This document shows positions 1-7,893 of a DNA stretch of 33,166 nt, piece by piece (the first letter of the stretch is position 1; every line of letters begins with the position of its first letter). Location of the stretch: contig CAMWHY010000019.1 of assembly GCA_947174185.1 (NCBI GenBank), forward strand, positions 1-33,166, written 5' to 3'. The position numbers were made by a program, and so were the translations under genes. A model generated the notes under the pieces. It saw nothing but the letters and a program-made list of their open reading frames with translations. It had not been told where the DNA came from and ran no database searches. This DNA comes from an uncultured Lachnospiraceae bacterium (GTDB lineage: Bacteria > Bacillota > Clostridia > Lachnospirales > Lachnospiraceae).

Positions 1-83
1 CGTTATCATTATATGGGTATATTAAAAAAAACGCAAGGGAAAAATAGGTTAGGATTATTTCCAGAAAAAGGAGGCAAACAGAA

Positions 84-1031
84 ATGGATATACAAAAATC
101 GGATAAGATATATGTCGCCGGACATAGAGGATTAGTGGGGAGCGCTATTGTGCGTTCTTTGGACAGGCAGGGATATCACAATGTGATCGGGCGTACCCAT
201 AGTGAGCTTGATCTCTTAGATCAGGCGGCAGTCAGGGCTTTTTTTGAACAGGAAAAGCCGGATGTAGTGGTTCTTGCTGCAGCGAAGGTGGGAGGTATCA
301 ATGCCAATAATACCGCACCGGCTGATTTTGCTTATGATAATATGCAGATTCAATGTAATGTCATTAAATGCAGTCATGATTATCAGGTGAAGAAACTTCT
401 GTTTTTAGGAAGCACTTGTATCTATCCGAAGCTGGCTCCGCAGCCGATTCCGGAAAATGCTCTGTTGACCGGACCGCTGGAAGAGACCAATGAGGCGTAT
501 GCGATTGCAAAGATTGCCGGGCTTGAGATGTGTAAGTTCTTTAAACGGCAGTACGGGGATAATTTTATCAGTTGTATGCCCACCAATCTTTATGGACCTT
601 ACGACAACTATGATCTGCAGGGTTCTCATGTGCTTCCTGCTATGATCCGGAAATTCCATGAGGCGAAGGTTAATGGTGTGGATCATGTGGAACTCTGGGG
701 AACGGGAGCACCGCTGCGTGAATTCCTTTATGTAGATGATATGGCGGATGCCTGCGTATATCTGCTGGAGCATTATGATGGGGAACAGCATGTCAATATC
801 GGTACCGGTAAGGAGATATCCATCAAGGAATTGGCCGGGCTGGTGCAGCATGTGGTTGGCTATGAAGGTAGGATCGTTTGGAACAGTGAGATGCCGGACG
901 GCACGCCCCGAAAGCTGACAGATGTGACAAAGCTTCATGAGATGGGCTTTATGCATAAAGTAGAATTGAAAGAAGGAGTAAAGCTGGCTTATGACTGGTT
1001 TAGGGAAAATGTAACTGAAGCAAGGATGTAA
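84..1031 (+). CDS. fcl: GDP-L-fucose synthase (GDP-4-keto-6-deoxymannose epimerase/reductase)
   Basis: This 315-residue protein matches the GDP-L-fucose synthase branch of the extended short-chain dehydrogenases, which epimerise and reduce GDP-4-keto-6-deoxy-D-mannose to GDP-L-fucose with NADPH in the cytoplasm. The Rossmann glycine motif VAGHRGLVG is at residues 11-19. The catalytic set Ser110 (in GSTCIYPK), Tyr139 and Lys143 (in YAIAK) is intact, and the length is usual for the family. A clear AAGGAGG at 68-74 sits nine bases before the ATG. The partner gene gmd (GDP-mannose 4,6-dehydratase) is not in the window and usually lies directly upstream, so the true operon probably starts before base 1. 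The product would supply fucose to the glycosyltransferases downstream. Confidence 0.95.
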   Translation: MDIQKSDKIYVAGHRGLVGSAIVRSLDRQGYHNVIGRTHSELDLLDQAAVRAFFEQEKPDVVVLAAAKVGGINANNTAPADFAYDNMQIQCNVIKCSHDYQVKKLLFLGSTCIYPKLAPQPIPENALLTGPLEETNEAYAIAKIAGLEMCKFFKRQYGDNFISCMPTNLYGPYDNYDLQGSHVLPAMIRKFHEAKVNGVDHVELWGTGAPLREFLYVDDMADACVYLLEHYDGEQHVNIGTGKEISIKELAGLVQHVVGYEGRIVWNSEMPDGTPRKLTDVTKLHEMGFMHKVELKEGVKLAYDWFRENVTEARM

Positions 1032-1188
1032 ATAACTATGTAAACAAGATGGTATATAAAACTTGTGTATAAAACAGATAAAATTGTGACTTGAAGAAGA
1101 TAAAATTATTGTTTATTTTCAAGGAATAATGCGGTGTTTTGACATAGTGCGCGATACAATCCACTTTTACTGCTGTTTGGTTTATGGT

Positions 1189-1207
1189 AGGTTAAGTTAT
1201 GTAACCT
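1189..1207. repeat. short inverted repeat upstream of the Spo0A-like gene
   Basis: AGGTTA at 1189-1194 and TAACCT at 1202-1207 form a perfect 6-bp inverted repeat around a 7-nt centre, in an AT-rich 250-bp gap without a gene. It lies about 75 bp before the start of the Spo0A-domain gene and could be an operator or a small hairpin. I found no convincing sigma-A promoter in the gap (the TTGACA at 1139 has no -10 at proper distance). Part of it, TTACATAAC on the reverse strand, recurs in the long hairpin at 16584-16677. Confidence 0.3.
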
Positions 1208-1282
1208 GATTGTTTGGATTTTTCTAAATAATTGCTTAGGAAACAAACAACATACTGTGCTGCCAGAAAGGAGGAAAAGTGG

Positions 1283-1675
1283 ATGCAGCAACAGAACTAT
1301 TGCAGGAGTTATAATATTACTAAAGTCACCGGCCTTTTACACAGGATGGGAGTTCCGGCACATTTGAAAGGATATTATTACTTGAGAAGCGCAATTATGA
1401 TTTCACTGCAAGAGAATAACATGGTCAGCAGTGTGACAAAATTACTGTATCCGAAGATTGCAAAAGAGTATTTCACTACGGAACAAAAAGTGGAACGCGG
1501 TATTCGTAATGCCATTGAAGTAGCATGGAAGCATGGCAGCCCGGATTTCTTTGAGGCAGAGTTTGGATATAGTAATGTTGCCGGATGTGATAGACCATCT
1601 AATAGTGAATGTATTGCAAGAGTTGTTGACCACATTCGAATGGAGGAAATGCTGGAAGAAGAAATACTGGCATGA
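1283..1675 (+). CDS. stand-alone Spo0A C-terminal DNA-binding domain protein
   Basis: The 130-residue protein aligns over most of its length with the effector domain of the sporulation regulator Spo0A. Recognisable blocks are MGVPAHLKGYYYLRSAI, VTKLLYPKIAKEYFTT, VERGIRNAIEVAW and PSNSECIARVVD. Together they cover the helix-turn-helix and recognition helix that bind 0A boxes. There is no phosphoacceptor receiver domain, so it cannot be switched by the usual phosphorelay. I chose ATG 1283 because AAAGGAGG lies just upstream; an in-frame ATG at 1232 has no such site. It forms a single-gene unit closed by a terminator at 1701-1727. It is probably a DNA-binding regulator and might control this polysaccharide locus or compete at Spo0A sites; the targets are inference. 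Confidence 0.85.
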   Translation: MQQQNYCRSYNITKVTGLLHRMGVPAHLKGYYYLRSAIMISLQENNMVSSVTKLLYPKIAKEYFTTEQKVERGIRNAIEVAWKHGSPDFFEAEFGYSNVAGCDRPSNSECIARVVDHIRMEEMLEEEILA

Positions 1676-1700
1676 CTCAGAATGGGTCGAACATGAGTAA

Positions 1701-1727
1701 GGGGCAGGCTGGGACTTGCCCCTTTTT
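1701..1727 (+). terminator. Rho-independent terminator after the Spo0A-like gene
   Basis: GGGGCAGG at 1701-1708 pairs with CTTGCCCC at 1715-1722 (8 bp including one G-T wobble, 6-nt loop) and is followed directly by TTTTT at 1723-1727. It begins 25 nt after the stop codon of the upstream gene and separates that gene from the promoter that follows. Confidence 0.85.
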
Positions 1728-1745
1728 CATGGTTTATGCTATAAT
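1716..1745 (+). promoter_or_regulatory. sigma-A promoter with extended -10
   Basis: A consensus TATAAT at 1740-1745 is preceded by the extended -10 dinucleotide TG at 1737-1738. The best -35 is TTGCCC at 1716-1721, four of six consensus bases at 18-bp spacing, and it overlaps the 3' arm of the terminator. A start near 1752 would give a leader of roughly 70 nt before the gene at 1825. It probably drives the membrane-protein and glycosyltransferase genes that follow. Confidence 0.7.
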
Positions 1746-1824
1746 GTACGCGAAAGCAATAAGCATGCGTGAGCGGGCTTAGCGCTGTGGAACAGTTCTG
1801 ACGAAGTCGGGAGAGGGTTTTTAA

Positions 1825-2817
1825 ATGTATTGGTTGTTGCCCGTTTTCCTATTATTTGCTGCATATCTGATGGGAAGCCTGATCAAAAAGTTATTACATG
1901 ATTCTGAACAAAAGTTTTCGGAGGCGGTTCTGGTGGGTACGCTTCTGATGTTCTTGCTGTGGGAATTTCTTGTGCTGCCCGCCATCAAGATTGTTGCGTC
2001 TTTTGCCTTGGTTTCCAGAATATATAGCGGACTTTTGCTGGCAATCTTTATTCTGTCATTTATTTTTTGCAATAAAGAAATTCGAAAACAGTGGAAAACG
2101 GTGTCTGTCCATGTTTCAGGGCTGGCTCTGGCATGGGGAATACTGGTTGTGATGCAGATAGGATGTTTTCTGGTGCTGGCGCCGGATGTGTCAGGAGATT
2201 TTACTGTGGAAACAGTCAATACGACGATCCAGTCAGACTTGATCTATGAGAATCATCCCGGAATGGGAGATACCTTTGCCTATGGCATTACATTCCGGGG
2301 CAAGCTGGTCAGTCTTCCCTTGTTTTATGCATATTTGAAAGAACTGTTTTGCGTTGGCGAATGGTTTCCCTGCCATGCGTCGGTTTTGGTATATCGTATG
2401 ATACCGATATGGGGGCTGCTGTTAAGTTATATGGTGTATGGGTTGTGGGCGGATGTCTTTTTTGGGAAAACGGATATGTGCAGAAACAGGACGGCCCTTT
2501 TTTTCATAGGACTGGGATTTATCAATATATTTGGCGTTTATTCCGAGAATAGCATCTTTTATTATCAGATGTATCGGGGATTTCGAGGTGAGACGATCGT
2601 ATTCGCGGTGCTGATTCCATATACGGTCTATCTATGCTGGCAGATCTATAGCAATAAAAAGTATGCTTCTGTCATTTATTTAATAATGACAGGAATCACA
2701 ACTCTGGTTCTGACGGATTATCAGAAAGGGCTTATGCCCTTTGCCCTGGTATTTTTCATCTGTTCTTTGATTGCGGCAGGATACCGGATAAGGAGGTGGC
2801 TGCATTGTCGGAATTGA
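1825..2817 (+). CDS. multi-pass membrane protein, N-terminal half of a DUF6077/GT-C-like protein (tentative)
   Basis: The 330 residues consist mostly of hydrophobic helices, about eight or nine membrane segments, with one loop around residues 118-160. That loop carries GDFTVETVNTTIQSDLIYEN and HPGMG. Its pattern (an acidic pair followed by aromatic/valine residues, then a short D-x-I-x-x segment) reminds me of the N-terminal luminal loop of clostridial DUF6077 proteins, which resemble GT-C glycosyltransferases; this is recollection, not a search result. GGGAGAGG at 1809-1816 precedes the ATG. The ORF ends soon after a ninth helix without a soluble domain, and the next gene overlaps it by 13 nt and starts with further helices. 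The two read together like one protein of about 620 residues. The function is not established; a role in polymer assembly is inferred from neighbours. Confidence 0.7.
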   Translation: MYWLLPVFLLFAAYLMGSLIKKLLHDSEQKFSEAVLVGTLLMFLLWEFLVLPAIKIVASFALVSRIYSGLLLAIFILSFIFCNKEIRKQWKTVSVHVSGLALAWGILVVMQIGCFLVLAPDVSGDFTVETVNTTIQSDLIYENHPGMGDTFAYGITFRGKLVSLPLFYAYLKELFCVGEWFPCHASVLVYRMIPIWGLLLSYMVYGLWADVFFGKTDMCRNRTALFFIGLGFINIFGVYSENSIFYYQMYRGFRGETIVFAVLIPYTVYLCWQIYSNKKYASVIYLIMTGITTLVLTDYQKGLMPFALVFFICSLIAAGYRIRRWLHCRN

Positions 2818-3683
2818 TTAATAGTATGCAGTCGGCTTTGGAACTGGCGGGTGGAAGTCCGGGGCTTACGGCGTTGTTTCTGGCGGGGCTGATTGCATTG
2901 TGGAATCAGAAATTTCGAGGGGATCAGCAGTACGGTAATCTGTTCTGGTATGGAGCAATTGCGCTGTTTGTAGTGATCAGTCCGTTTTTTTTGATGCTGG
3001 TGTCTGAATTTTTACCGGAGTTGGCAACAGATTATATGATGCTTTGGATTCTTCCGGTGGCGCCGGTGATTCTGATTACCGGAGTATATGCGTTTTCGTT
3101 CCAAAGGACGAAAAAAGAGAGAATTCTCTTTCTGGCAGCGTTTTTAGCGATCATGCTTCTGGCCGGTACAACGGCATATACCAGAAATCAGTATAAGATC
3201 ATAGAAAATGCAGAGTATATTCCTGATAGTGAATTGGAGATGATATTAAAAGTAGAAGAATATCGTCAGCAGAATGAAATGGAGACGGTATTGCTTTGGG
3301 CGCCGCAGGATATTATGAAATATGCAAGGGTATACAGCGGCAATATCTATCTTCTTTATGGTAAGGATCTGTGGTTGGGGAGTATGGATTCCCAGATGCA
3401 TCAGATCTATGAGGAATGGCAGAGGGAAGCATATATATATATGGAAAATGCGCCTTTATATTTGGAAGAGATTGCAGAGGTTGCAGATACAAGGGGATGC
3501 GATGTATTGATGTTTTCCAGAGAAGTATTTGATATGTATCAGACAGAATTGCCGGAGTATCTTGGAGAAGGACAGTATGTATATGATGAATCGGGAAGGG
3601 ATTATATCTTATATGTGAGGAGACACAGCGTACGCTCTGCATCTGATGCGGCGCGCCAGGGGAATGGATCAGCTTATGAATGA
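2805..3683 (+). CDS. membrane protein with soluble C-terminal domain, probable second half of the preceding protein
   Basis: I place the start at TTG 2805 because AAGGAGG at 2790-2796 is spaced 8 nt from it; a GTG at 2796 overlaps that site and is less likely. This gives 292 residues: roughly four membrane helices in the first 120 residues, then a soluble part of about 170 residues with LLWAPQDIMKYARVYSG and CDVLMFSREVF. Polytopic GT-C-type proteins often end in such a soluble domain of alpha/beta character. I do not recognise a named family. It overlaps the upstream gene by 13 nt in another frame and overlaps the following glycosyltransferase by 20 nt, so all three are translationally coupled. 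It could be a separate subunit or the result of an old frameshift. Confidence 0.7.
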   Translation: MSELINSMQSALELAGGSPGLTALFLAGLIALWNQKFRGDQQYGNLFWYGAIALFVVISPFFLMLVSEFLPELATDYMMLWILPVAPVILITGVYAFSFQRTKKERILFLAAFLAIMLLAGTTAYTRNQYKIIENAEYIPDSELEMILKVEEYRQQNEMETVLLWAPQDIMKYARVYSGNIYLLYGKDLWLGSMDSQMHQIYEEWQREAYIYMENAPLYLEEIAEVADTRGCDVLMFSREVFDMYQTELPEYLGEGQYVYDESGRDYILYVRRHSVRSASDAARQGNGSAYE

Positions 3684-4440
3684 TAAGAATCAGGACATGA
3701 TCAGTATTGTAATACCGGTCCACAATGCAGAACCTTATATTGCGAAGACGATTCGCAGCATCTTGACACAGACGATATCAAATTATGAGGTGCTGCTGGT
3801 GGATGATGCCTCGACGGATAGAAGCCTGGAGAAGATCAAGTTGATTCAGGATCAGAGACTGAAGGTATTAAAAACGCGATCGAAACATGCTGTAGGCGCC
3901 GCGGCGGCAAGAAACTGCGGCATAGAGGCGGCGGAGGGACGATACCTTGCTTTCCTGGATGCAGATGATCTGTGGCATCCAAAGAAGTTAGAAAAAACAT
4001 TGGCGCATATGAAGAAGAAGGACGCGGCTTTTGTTTTTACAGGATATGAATTTGGAGATCAGAATGGCAGAGGGACCGGAAAGATCGTGCATGTGCCGGA
4101 AGTATTGGATTATGAACACGCGTTGTCAAGAACCGTGATCTTTACGTCGACGGTTTTGTTTGATCTGACAAAGATCGATAAGGAGCTGGTTAGGATGCCG
4201 CAGGTAAAAAGTGAAGATACGGCGACCTGGTGGAAGATTTTAAGATCAGGATATCTTGCATATGGTCTGGATGAAAATCTGACGATATACAGAAGGGCAG
4301 GGAAATCCCTATCCTCCAATAAGCTTGAGGCGGTTCGGAGGATCTGGAATTTGTACAAACTGCAGGAGGGTATGAACTTTCCAAAACGTCTGCGCTGCTT
4401 CGTGTGTTGGGCGGTGGGCGCGGTTTACAGAAGATTATAA
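3664..4440 (+). CDS. family 2 glycosyltransferase
   Basis: A GT-A-fold enzyme of family GT2, about 258 residues, of the TuaG/EpsJ-like type. MISIVIPVHNAEPYIAKTIRSI marks the nucleotide-binding start, VDDASTDRS the first acidic motif, AAARNCGIEAAEGRYLAFLD the central strand, and LDADDLWHPKKLEK the DxD metal site. Candidate starts are ATG 3646, 3664 and 3676. AGGGGA at 3658-3663 is too close to 3664 and a little far from 3676, so the start is uncertain by a few residues. It should transfer a sugar from a nucleotide donor to a lipid-linked acceptor at the inner face of the membrane. The acceptor and sugar cannot be read from sequence. A promoter for the next gene lies inside its last codons. Confidence 0.9.
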   Translation: MDQLMNDKNQDMISIVIPVHNAEPYIAKTIRSILTQTISNYEVLLVDDASTDRSLEKIKLIQDQRLKVLKTRSKHAVGAAAARNCGIEAAEGRYLAFLDADDLWHPKKLEKTLAHMKKKDAAFVFTGYEFGDQNGRGTGKIVHVPEVLDYEHALSRTVIFTSTVLFDLTKIDKELVRMPQVKSEDTATWWKILRSGYLAYGLDENLTIYRRAGKSLSSNKLEAVRRIWNLYKLQEGMNFPKRLRCFVCWAVGAVYRRL

Positions 4441-4452
4441 GTATGGTATACT
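4424..4452 (+). promoter_or_regulatory. sigma-A promoter for the phosphoglycosyltransferase gene
   Basis: TTTACA at 4424-4429, a 17-bp spacer and TATACT at 4447-4452, with the extended -10 TG at 4444-4445, make a near-consensus promoter. The -35 lies within the last codons of the upstream glycosyltransferase gene. Transcription should start near 4459, giving a leader of about 57 nt that carries the hairpin at 4489-4503. It would let the committed first step of polymer synthesis be expressed independently of the genes upstream. Confidence 0.75.
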
Positions 4453-4488
4453 GTGTACAAAAATGAAAGTATCATAATATCTGTTTGA

Positions 4489-4503
4489 GCCGCCAAAGGC
4501 GGC
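4489..4503 (+). promoter_or_regulatory. GC-rich hairpin in the leader of the phosphoglycosyltransferase gene
   Basis: GCCGCC at 4489-4494 and GGCGGC at 4498-4503 form a perfect 6-bp stem around an AAA loop in an otherwise AT-rich leader. It ends 12 nt before the start codon at 4516. It has no T-tract, so it is not an intrinsic terminator. It leaves the presumed ribosome site GGGAG at 4506-4510 just outside the stem and could tune translation or stabilise the mRNA end. Confidence 0.4.
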
Positions 4504-4515
4504 ATGGGAGATCAT

Positions 4516-5910
4516 ATGAAAAAATTAGAAACCTCCAGAAGAATATTGCTCCTGATATTGTCTTTGCTGAGCTTGGTATCTCAGGTTGCAGTTTATGCTC
4601 TTTTTTGGTTTCATTCTTATAAAGAGGAGATTGCGATCACATTCTGGATCAAGGGCGATTTGCTGATGATTTCTATTTATGCCGTTCTCCTGTTTTTCTT
4701 TTCTAAAATGTACGGAGGTATGAAGATCGGATATCTGAAAGCGTGGGAGGTCTTTTTCTCTCAGGCTTTTTCAACTACCTGCGTCAATATCATTACCTAT
4801 GCGATGATTTCTTTGATGTCGGCGAAATTGGTAAGCTTGAGAGGTTTTTTGATTTTGCTGGCTGTGGATCTTATCTGGATTGCGTTGTGGACGGCGATCA
4901 GTCAGGGATTGTATTCTATGCTGTTCCCGCCCAGAGATATGCTTTTGGTATATGGCGAGCGTTCACCGGATGATATTATGAGAAAATTTGAAAGCAGGCC
5001 TGATAAGTATCATATCTGTAAATCCATGAATATAGAAGAAGGATATGATGCCATCTGTGAGGAGATTCAGAACCGTTATGATGCCATGGTTTTATGGGAT
5101 CTTCCCACGGTGACGAGAAACAGGCTGTTAAAATATTGTTTTGCCCAGTCTATCCGTGTATATCTGATGCCGAAGATACCGGATGTGCTGATCAAAGGCA
5201 CGACGGAAATGCATATCTTCGATTCCCCCATTTATCTGATCCGTGAATATGCATTGAACATTGAACAGCGTTTTACGAAGCGTTGTATGGATATTTTCTG
5301 TTCCTCTATTTTGCTGATCATTATCTCCCCGGTCTTGCTGATTACAGCTATTCTAATCAAACTTTATGATGGTGGTCCGGTTCTTTATAAGCAGATCCGC
5401 TGCACTTTGAATGGCAAAGAATTTAAAATTTTAAAATTCCGAAGTATGAAAGTGGATGCGGAAAAAGACGGCGTTGCAAGATTGGCAAAGAAAAAGGATG
5501 ACCGAATCACGCCCATCGGGAAATTTATCCGTGCGGTGAGGATCGATGAGCTGCCACAGCTGATCAATATCCTGAAGGGAGAGATGTCTTTTGTCGGACC
5601 ACGTCCGGAGCGTCCAGAAATTATCCAGCAATATCTTGAGGATATGCCGGAATTTGAATATCGGTTAAAAGTGAAAGCCGGACTGACCGGTTATGCGCAG
5701 ATTTATGGAAAGTACAATACTACCCCATATGATAAGTTAAAGCTGGATTTGACATATATTGAAAATTATACGATCTGGTTGGATTTAAAGCTGCTGCTTC
5801 TGACACTTAAGACCGTATTAAAACCGGAAAGCACAGAAGGGGTTGAGAAGAGCCAGACAACTGCGCTGAAAAAAGGTTCGTCAGGGCAGAATAATGAGGG
5901 ACAAGCATGA
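4516..5910 (+). CDS. initiating sugar transferase (polyprenyl-phosphate phosphoglycosyltransferase)
   Basis: About 464 residues. Four or five N-terminal membrane helices (to about residue 137) are followed by a cytoplasmic Rossmann-like segment, then the C-terminal bacterial sugar transferase domain from about residue 254. That domain has the membrane re-entrant helix (SPVLLITAILI), KILKFRSM, the catalytic Asp-Glu dyad at 344-345 in RIDELPQL, and GPRPERP at 361-367. This is the WbaP/EpsL-type layout. Such enzymes transfer a sugar-1-phosphate from a UDP-sugar to undecaprenyl phosphate, the committed step of each repeat unit. I chose ATG 4516, five bases after GGGAG, over ATG 4504, which lies inside the leader hairpin region. 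The stop overlaps the next start as ATGA. Confidence 0.93.
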   Translation: MKKLETSRRILLLILSLLSLVSQVAVYALFWFHSYKEEIAITFWIKGDLLMISIYAVLLFFFSKMYGGMKIGYLKAWEVFFSQAFSTTCVNIITYAMISLMSAKLVSLRGFLILLAVDLIWIALWTAISQGLYSMLFPPRDMLLVYGERSPDDIMRKFESRPDKYHICKSMNIEEGYDAICEEIQNRYDAMVLWDLPTVTRNRLLKYCFAQSIRVYLMPKIPDVLIKGTTEMHIFDSPIYLIREYALNIEQRFTKRCMDIFCSSILLIIISPVLLITAILIKLYDGGPVLYKQIRCTLNGKEFKILKFRSMKVDAEKDGVARLAKKKDDRITPIGKFIRAVRIDELPQLINILKGEMSFVGPRPERPEIIQQYLEDMPEFEYRLKVKAGLTGYAQIYGKYNTTPYDKLKLDLTYIENYTIWLDLKLLLLTLKTVLKPESTEGVEKSQTTALKKGSSGQNNEGQA

Positions 5911-6989
5911 CAGATCATTTTCTGCAGGAGAAGTTTGATAACAGGCGTTTTCTTCTTCTGAACATCAATAAAATATGGCAGATCGCGGTGGGGGCTGTGG
6001 CGGGCGCCTGTCTTTTTGCATTTCTATATTTTTTAAAGACAGATATCCTGAAGGGGGAGCCGCTTTACCGCGCCCAGACACTATATGGAATTACTTTTGA
6101 CAGGGAACAGGTGGATAACATCCATGATTATTATAATGATTATACGTGGAACGAGATTCTGGACTCTGACCAGATTGCCGGCAGAGCAGCTAAGAAGCTT
6201 GGAGATGTCAGCAAGGAAGAGATTGCGGCGGCAACCACGATCCCTACGATGTCGGATATCCGGTTTATCTGGGTTTATGTGGATATGGAAAGCAGTGAGC
6301 AGGCAGACCGTGTTATGGCGGCGATTGGAGAATCGCTGCGGGAGTTTGCTTTGGCTACGGATGGATTCACGGAGATTGCGGTTTGGGATGTGAAGGGGAC
6401 GGAACAGATCAGGGAGGATTCACTGGCCGGCAGGATGACAGTGGCCGGGGCTGTCATTGGAACATTGGCAGCCTGCTTTATCATCTGTTTTGCTAATGCC
6501 ATGGACGATTCTGTTTATACGGAGCAGGACGCAGAAGAAAGACTGGGAGTTCTTCCGGCAGGCGTTATTATGAAGACAGAGAAACAACAGCCGGAATTTT
6601 TTGAGAAAGAGCTTACAGAGAACCTGCAAAAGCTTCTGGGGGATAAGTTTGGTGTAAAGAAGACTGGAAAAATCGGAATCTTGTCAGTTGATTCCATATT
6701 CGGCTTTTCTGCGGAGTGGGAAATGGAGTACCTGAAAGAAGTATTGAAAAAATGTTTTCCGAATGCAGAAATCGTGGAAGCAGCTGTTGAACCAACGGAA
6801 AGGGAGGATGCCGTCCGATCTGGTCTTGACGCCTATATATTGCAGATCCCCTATGGTAAGAAAAATGGGAAGATCTTAGAACTTGTGTGGAAAAACCTTG
6901 CCTTGCAGGAGCGTCTGCCGGATGCCGTGGTGATCGTAGGGGCGGATGAGAAATTTTACCGGCGTTACTATCGTAAGTGTGAAAAATAA
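5907..6989 (+). CDS. Wzz/CpsC-like chain-length protein with an unusual C-terminal domain
   Basis: The 360-residue protein has a cytoplasmic N-terminus and a first membrane helix at about residues 24-43. An external domain of about 130 residues follows, then a second helix at about 177-197 and the Wzz-type border DDSVYTEQDAEERLG. This is the topology of polysaccharide co-polymerases that control chain length together with a Wzy polymerase. The remaining 140 residues (from about 230) look like an alpha/beta domain (KIGILSVDSIFGFSAEWEMEYL, DAVVIVGADEKF). They sit where some co-polymerases carry a tyrosine autokinase, but I see no Walker A motif and no tyrosine-rich tail, so a catalytically dead partner domain is likely. 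The gene is translationally coupled to the phosphoglycosyltransferase, and its stop codon lies inside a palindrome. Confidence 0.8.
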   Translation: MTDHFLQEKFDNRRFLLLNINKIWQIAVGAVAGACLFAFLYFLKTDILKGEPLYRAQTLYGITFDREQVDNIHDYYNDYTWNEILDSDQIAGRAAKKLGDVSKEEIAAATTIPTMSDIRFIWVYVDMESSEQADRVMAAIGESLREFALATDGFTEIAVWDVKGTEQIREDSLAGRMTVAGAVIGTLAACFIICFANAMDDSVYTEQDAEERLGVLPAGVIMKTEKQQPEFFEKELTENLQKLLGDKFGVKKTGKIGILSVDSIFGFSAEWEMEYLKEVLKKCFPNAEIVEAAVEPTEREDAVRSGLDAYILQIPYGKKNGKILELVWKNLALQERLPDAVVIVGADEKFYRRYYRKCEK

Positions 6990-7024
6990 GATTGATATCT
7001 TATTTTTCAATCAGTAATTTGAGG
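6981..7024. repeat. palindromic repeat, copy 1 (left border of the 7.0-11.3 kb cassette)
   Basis: GAAAAATAAGAT at 6981-6992 and ATCTTATTTTTC at 6997-7008 form a perfect 12-bp stem around TGAT. The preceding gene's stop codon lies inside the left arm. The next bases (AATC, then AATTTGAGG to 7024) match, with two differences, the sequence after the second copy at 11278-11342. Here the second hairpin of that copy is present only as one arm. The AT-rich stem includes its own T-run, so it may also weaken transcription past the co-polymerase gene. The repeat is direct relative to copy 2. Confidence 0.75.
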
Positions 7025-7086
7025 TTCTGACATGGGGATAGGATGATAAAAGATACGACAGGCGGTTAGAAAGGAACGATATATCT

Positions 7087-7872
7087 ATGAGGTTACAGGT
7101 GCTGGTGTCGGCGGTTAATCAGAGCCCGGAAGAATTGATATCGCGTATGAAGCTTCAGTCAGATGCTATTATCGTCAATCAGGGGCAGAATCATGCCTTT
7201 CAAAAGCTGATGCAGAATGGATACGAGATCCGTTTTTATGATTTTATGGAGAAAGGCGTCGGCCTCAGCAGGAATACTGCACTGCTTCGGGCAGACGGGG
7301 ATATCCTCCTATTCTCAGATGAGGATATCACGTATGATGATGGCTATGCGGACAAGATCCTTGCGGAATTTGAAAAACATCCGGAAGCAGATATGCTCTT
7401 GTTTAATATGCGGGTAGGAGCATCCAGAGCGACATACCATATTGAGAAATACGGCAGGGTACGATGGTACAATAGTGGGCGTTATCCGACCTACAGTTTT
7501 GCGGTGCGACGAGAGAAGCTTCACCGGAACAACATCACATTTTCGTTGTTATTTGGCGGAGGAGCAAAATACAGCAATGGTGAGGACAGTCTTTTTCTGA
7601 GGGACTGCCTGAAAGCGGGACTTAAGATTTACAGTGTTCCGGTAGAAATTGGGGAAGAAGCGGAAAGGGAATCTACCTGGTTTACCGGATATCATGAGAA
7701 GTTCTTTTTTGACAGAGGGGTATTATATCATTATCTTTATGGCAGGATGGCAGGTTTGTTTGCACTGCGTTTTATTCTGACCAAGAAAGCTTTTATGTGC
7801 AGGGAGATTCCGCCGGGGCAGGCGTTTAAGCTGATGAAGCAGGGAATCCGGGATGCGAAAAAACAGAGATAG
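7087..7872 (+). CDS. glycosyltransferase, GT2-like (GT-A fold)
   Basis: This 261-residue protein begins with MRLQVLVSAVNQ. It has a short first acidic region (SDAIIVNQGQ), then GVGLSRNTALLRADGDILLFSDEDITYDDGYAD at about residues 57-90. This corresponds to the N-x-G/ALLxAxGD and DxD-like metal site of GT2-like enzymes, here with a DED sequence. A C-terminal region with GGAKYSNGEDSLFLRDCLKAGLKIYSVP resembles the acceptor-side ED motif. It lacks the canonical VSVIIP start, so it belongs to a divergent branch. It is the first gene of a block flanked by two copies of a palindrome and lies 21 nt before the polymerase gene. Donor and acceptor are unknown. Confidence 0.82.
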   Translation: MRLQVLVSAVNQSPEELISRMKLQSDAIIVNQGQNHAFQKLMQNGYEIRFYDFMEKGVGLSRNTALLRADGDILLFSDEDITYDDGYADKILAEFEKHPEADMLLFNMRVGASRATYHIEKYGRVRWYNSGRYPTYSFAVRREKLHRNNITFSLLFGGGAKYSNGEDSLFLRDCLKAGLKIYSVPVEIGEEAERESTWFTGYHEKFFFDRGVLYHYLYGRMAGLFALRFILTKKAFMCREIPPGQAFKLMKQGIRDAKKQR

Positions 7873-7893
7873 AGAAATATCAGAGAGGTATGG

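Noticed and set aside
405-956. Reverse-strand open frame of 183 codons inside the fucose synthase gene
   Set aside because: It is antisense to a gene with complete family motifs, shows no recognisable domain and has no ribosome site; the same holds for the other reverse-strand frames in the window, such as 22462-23112 and 29500-30333.
1139-1160. TTGACA ... TACAAT as a promoter for the Spo0A-like gene
   Set aside because: The two hexamers are only 10 bp apart, too close for sigma-A recognition.
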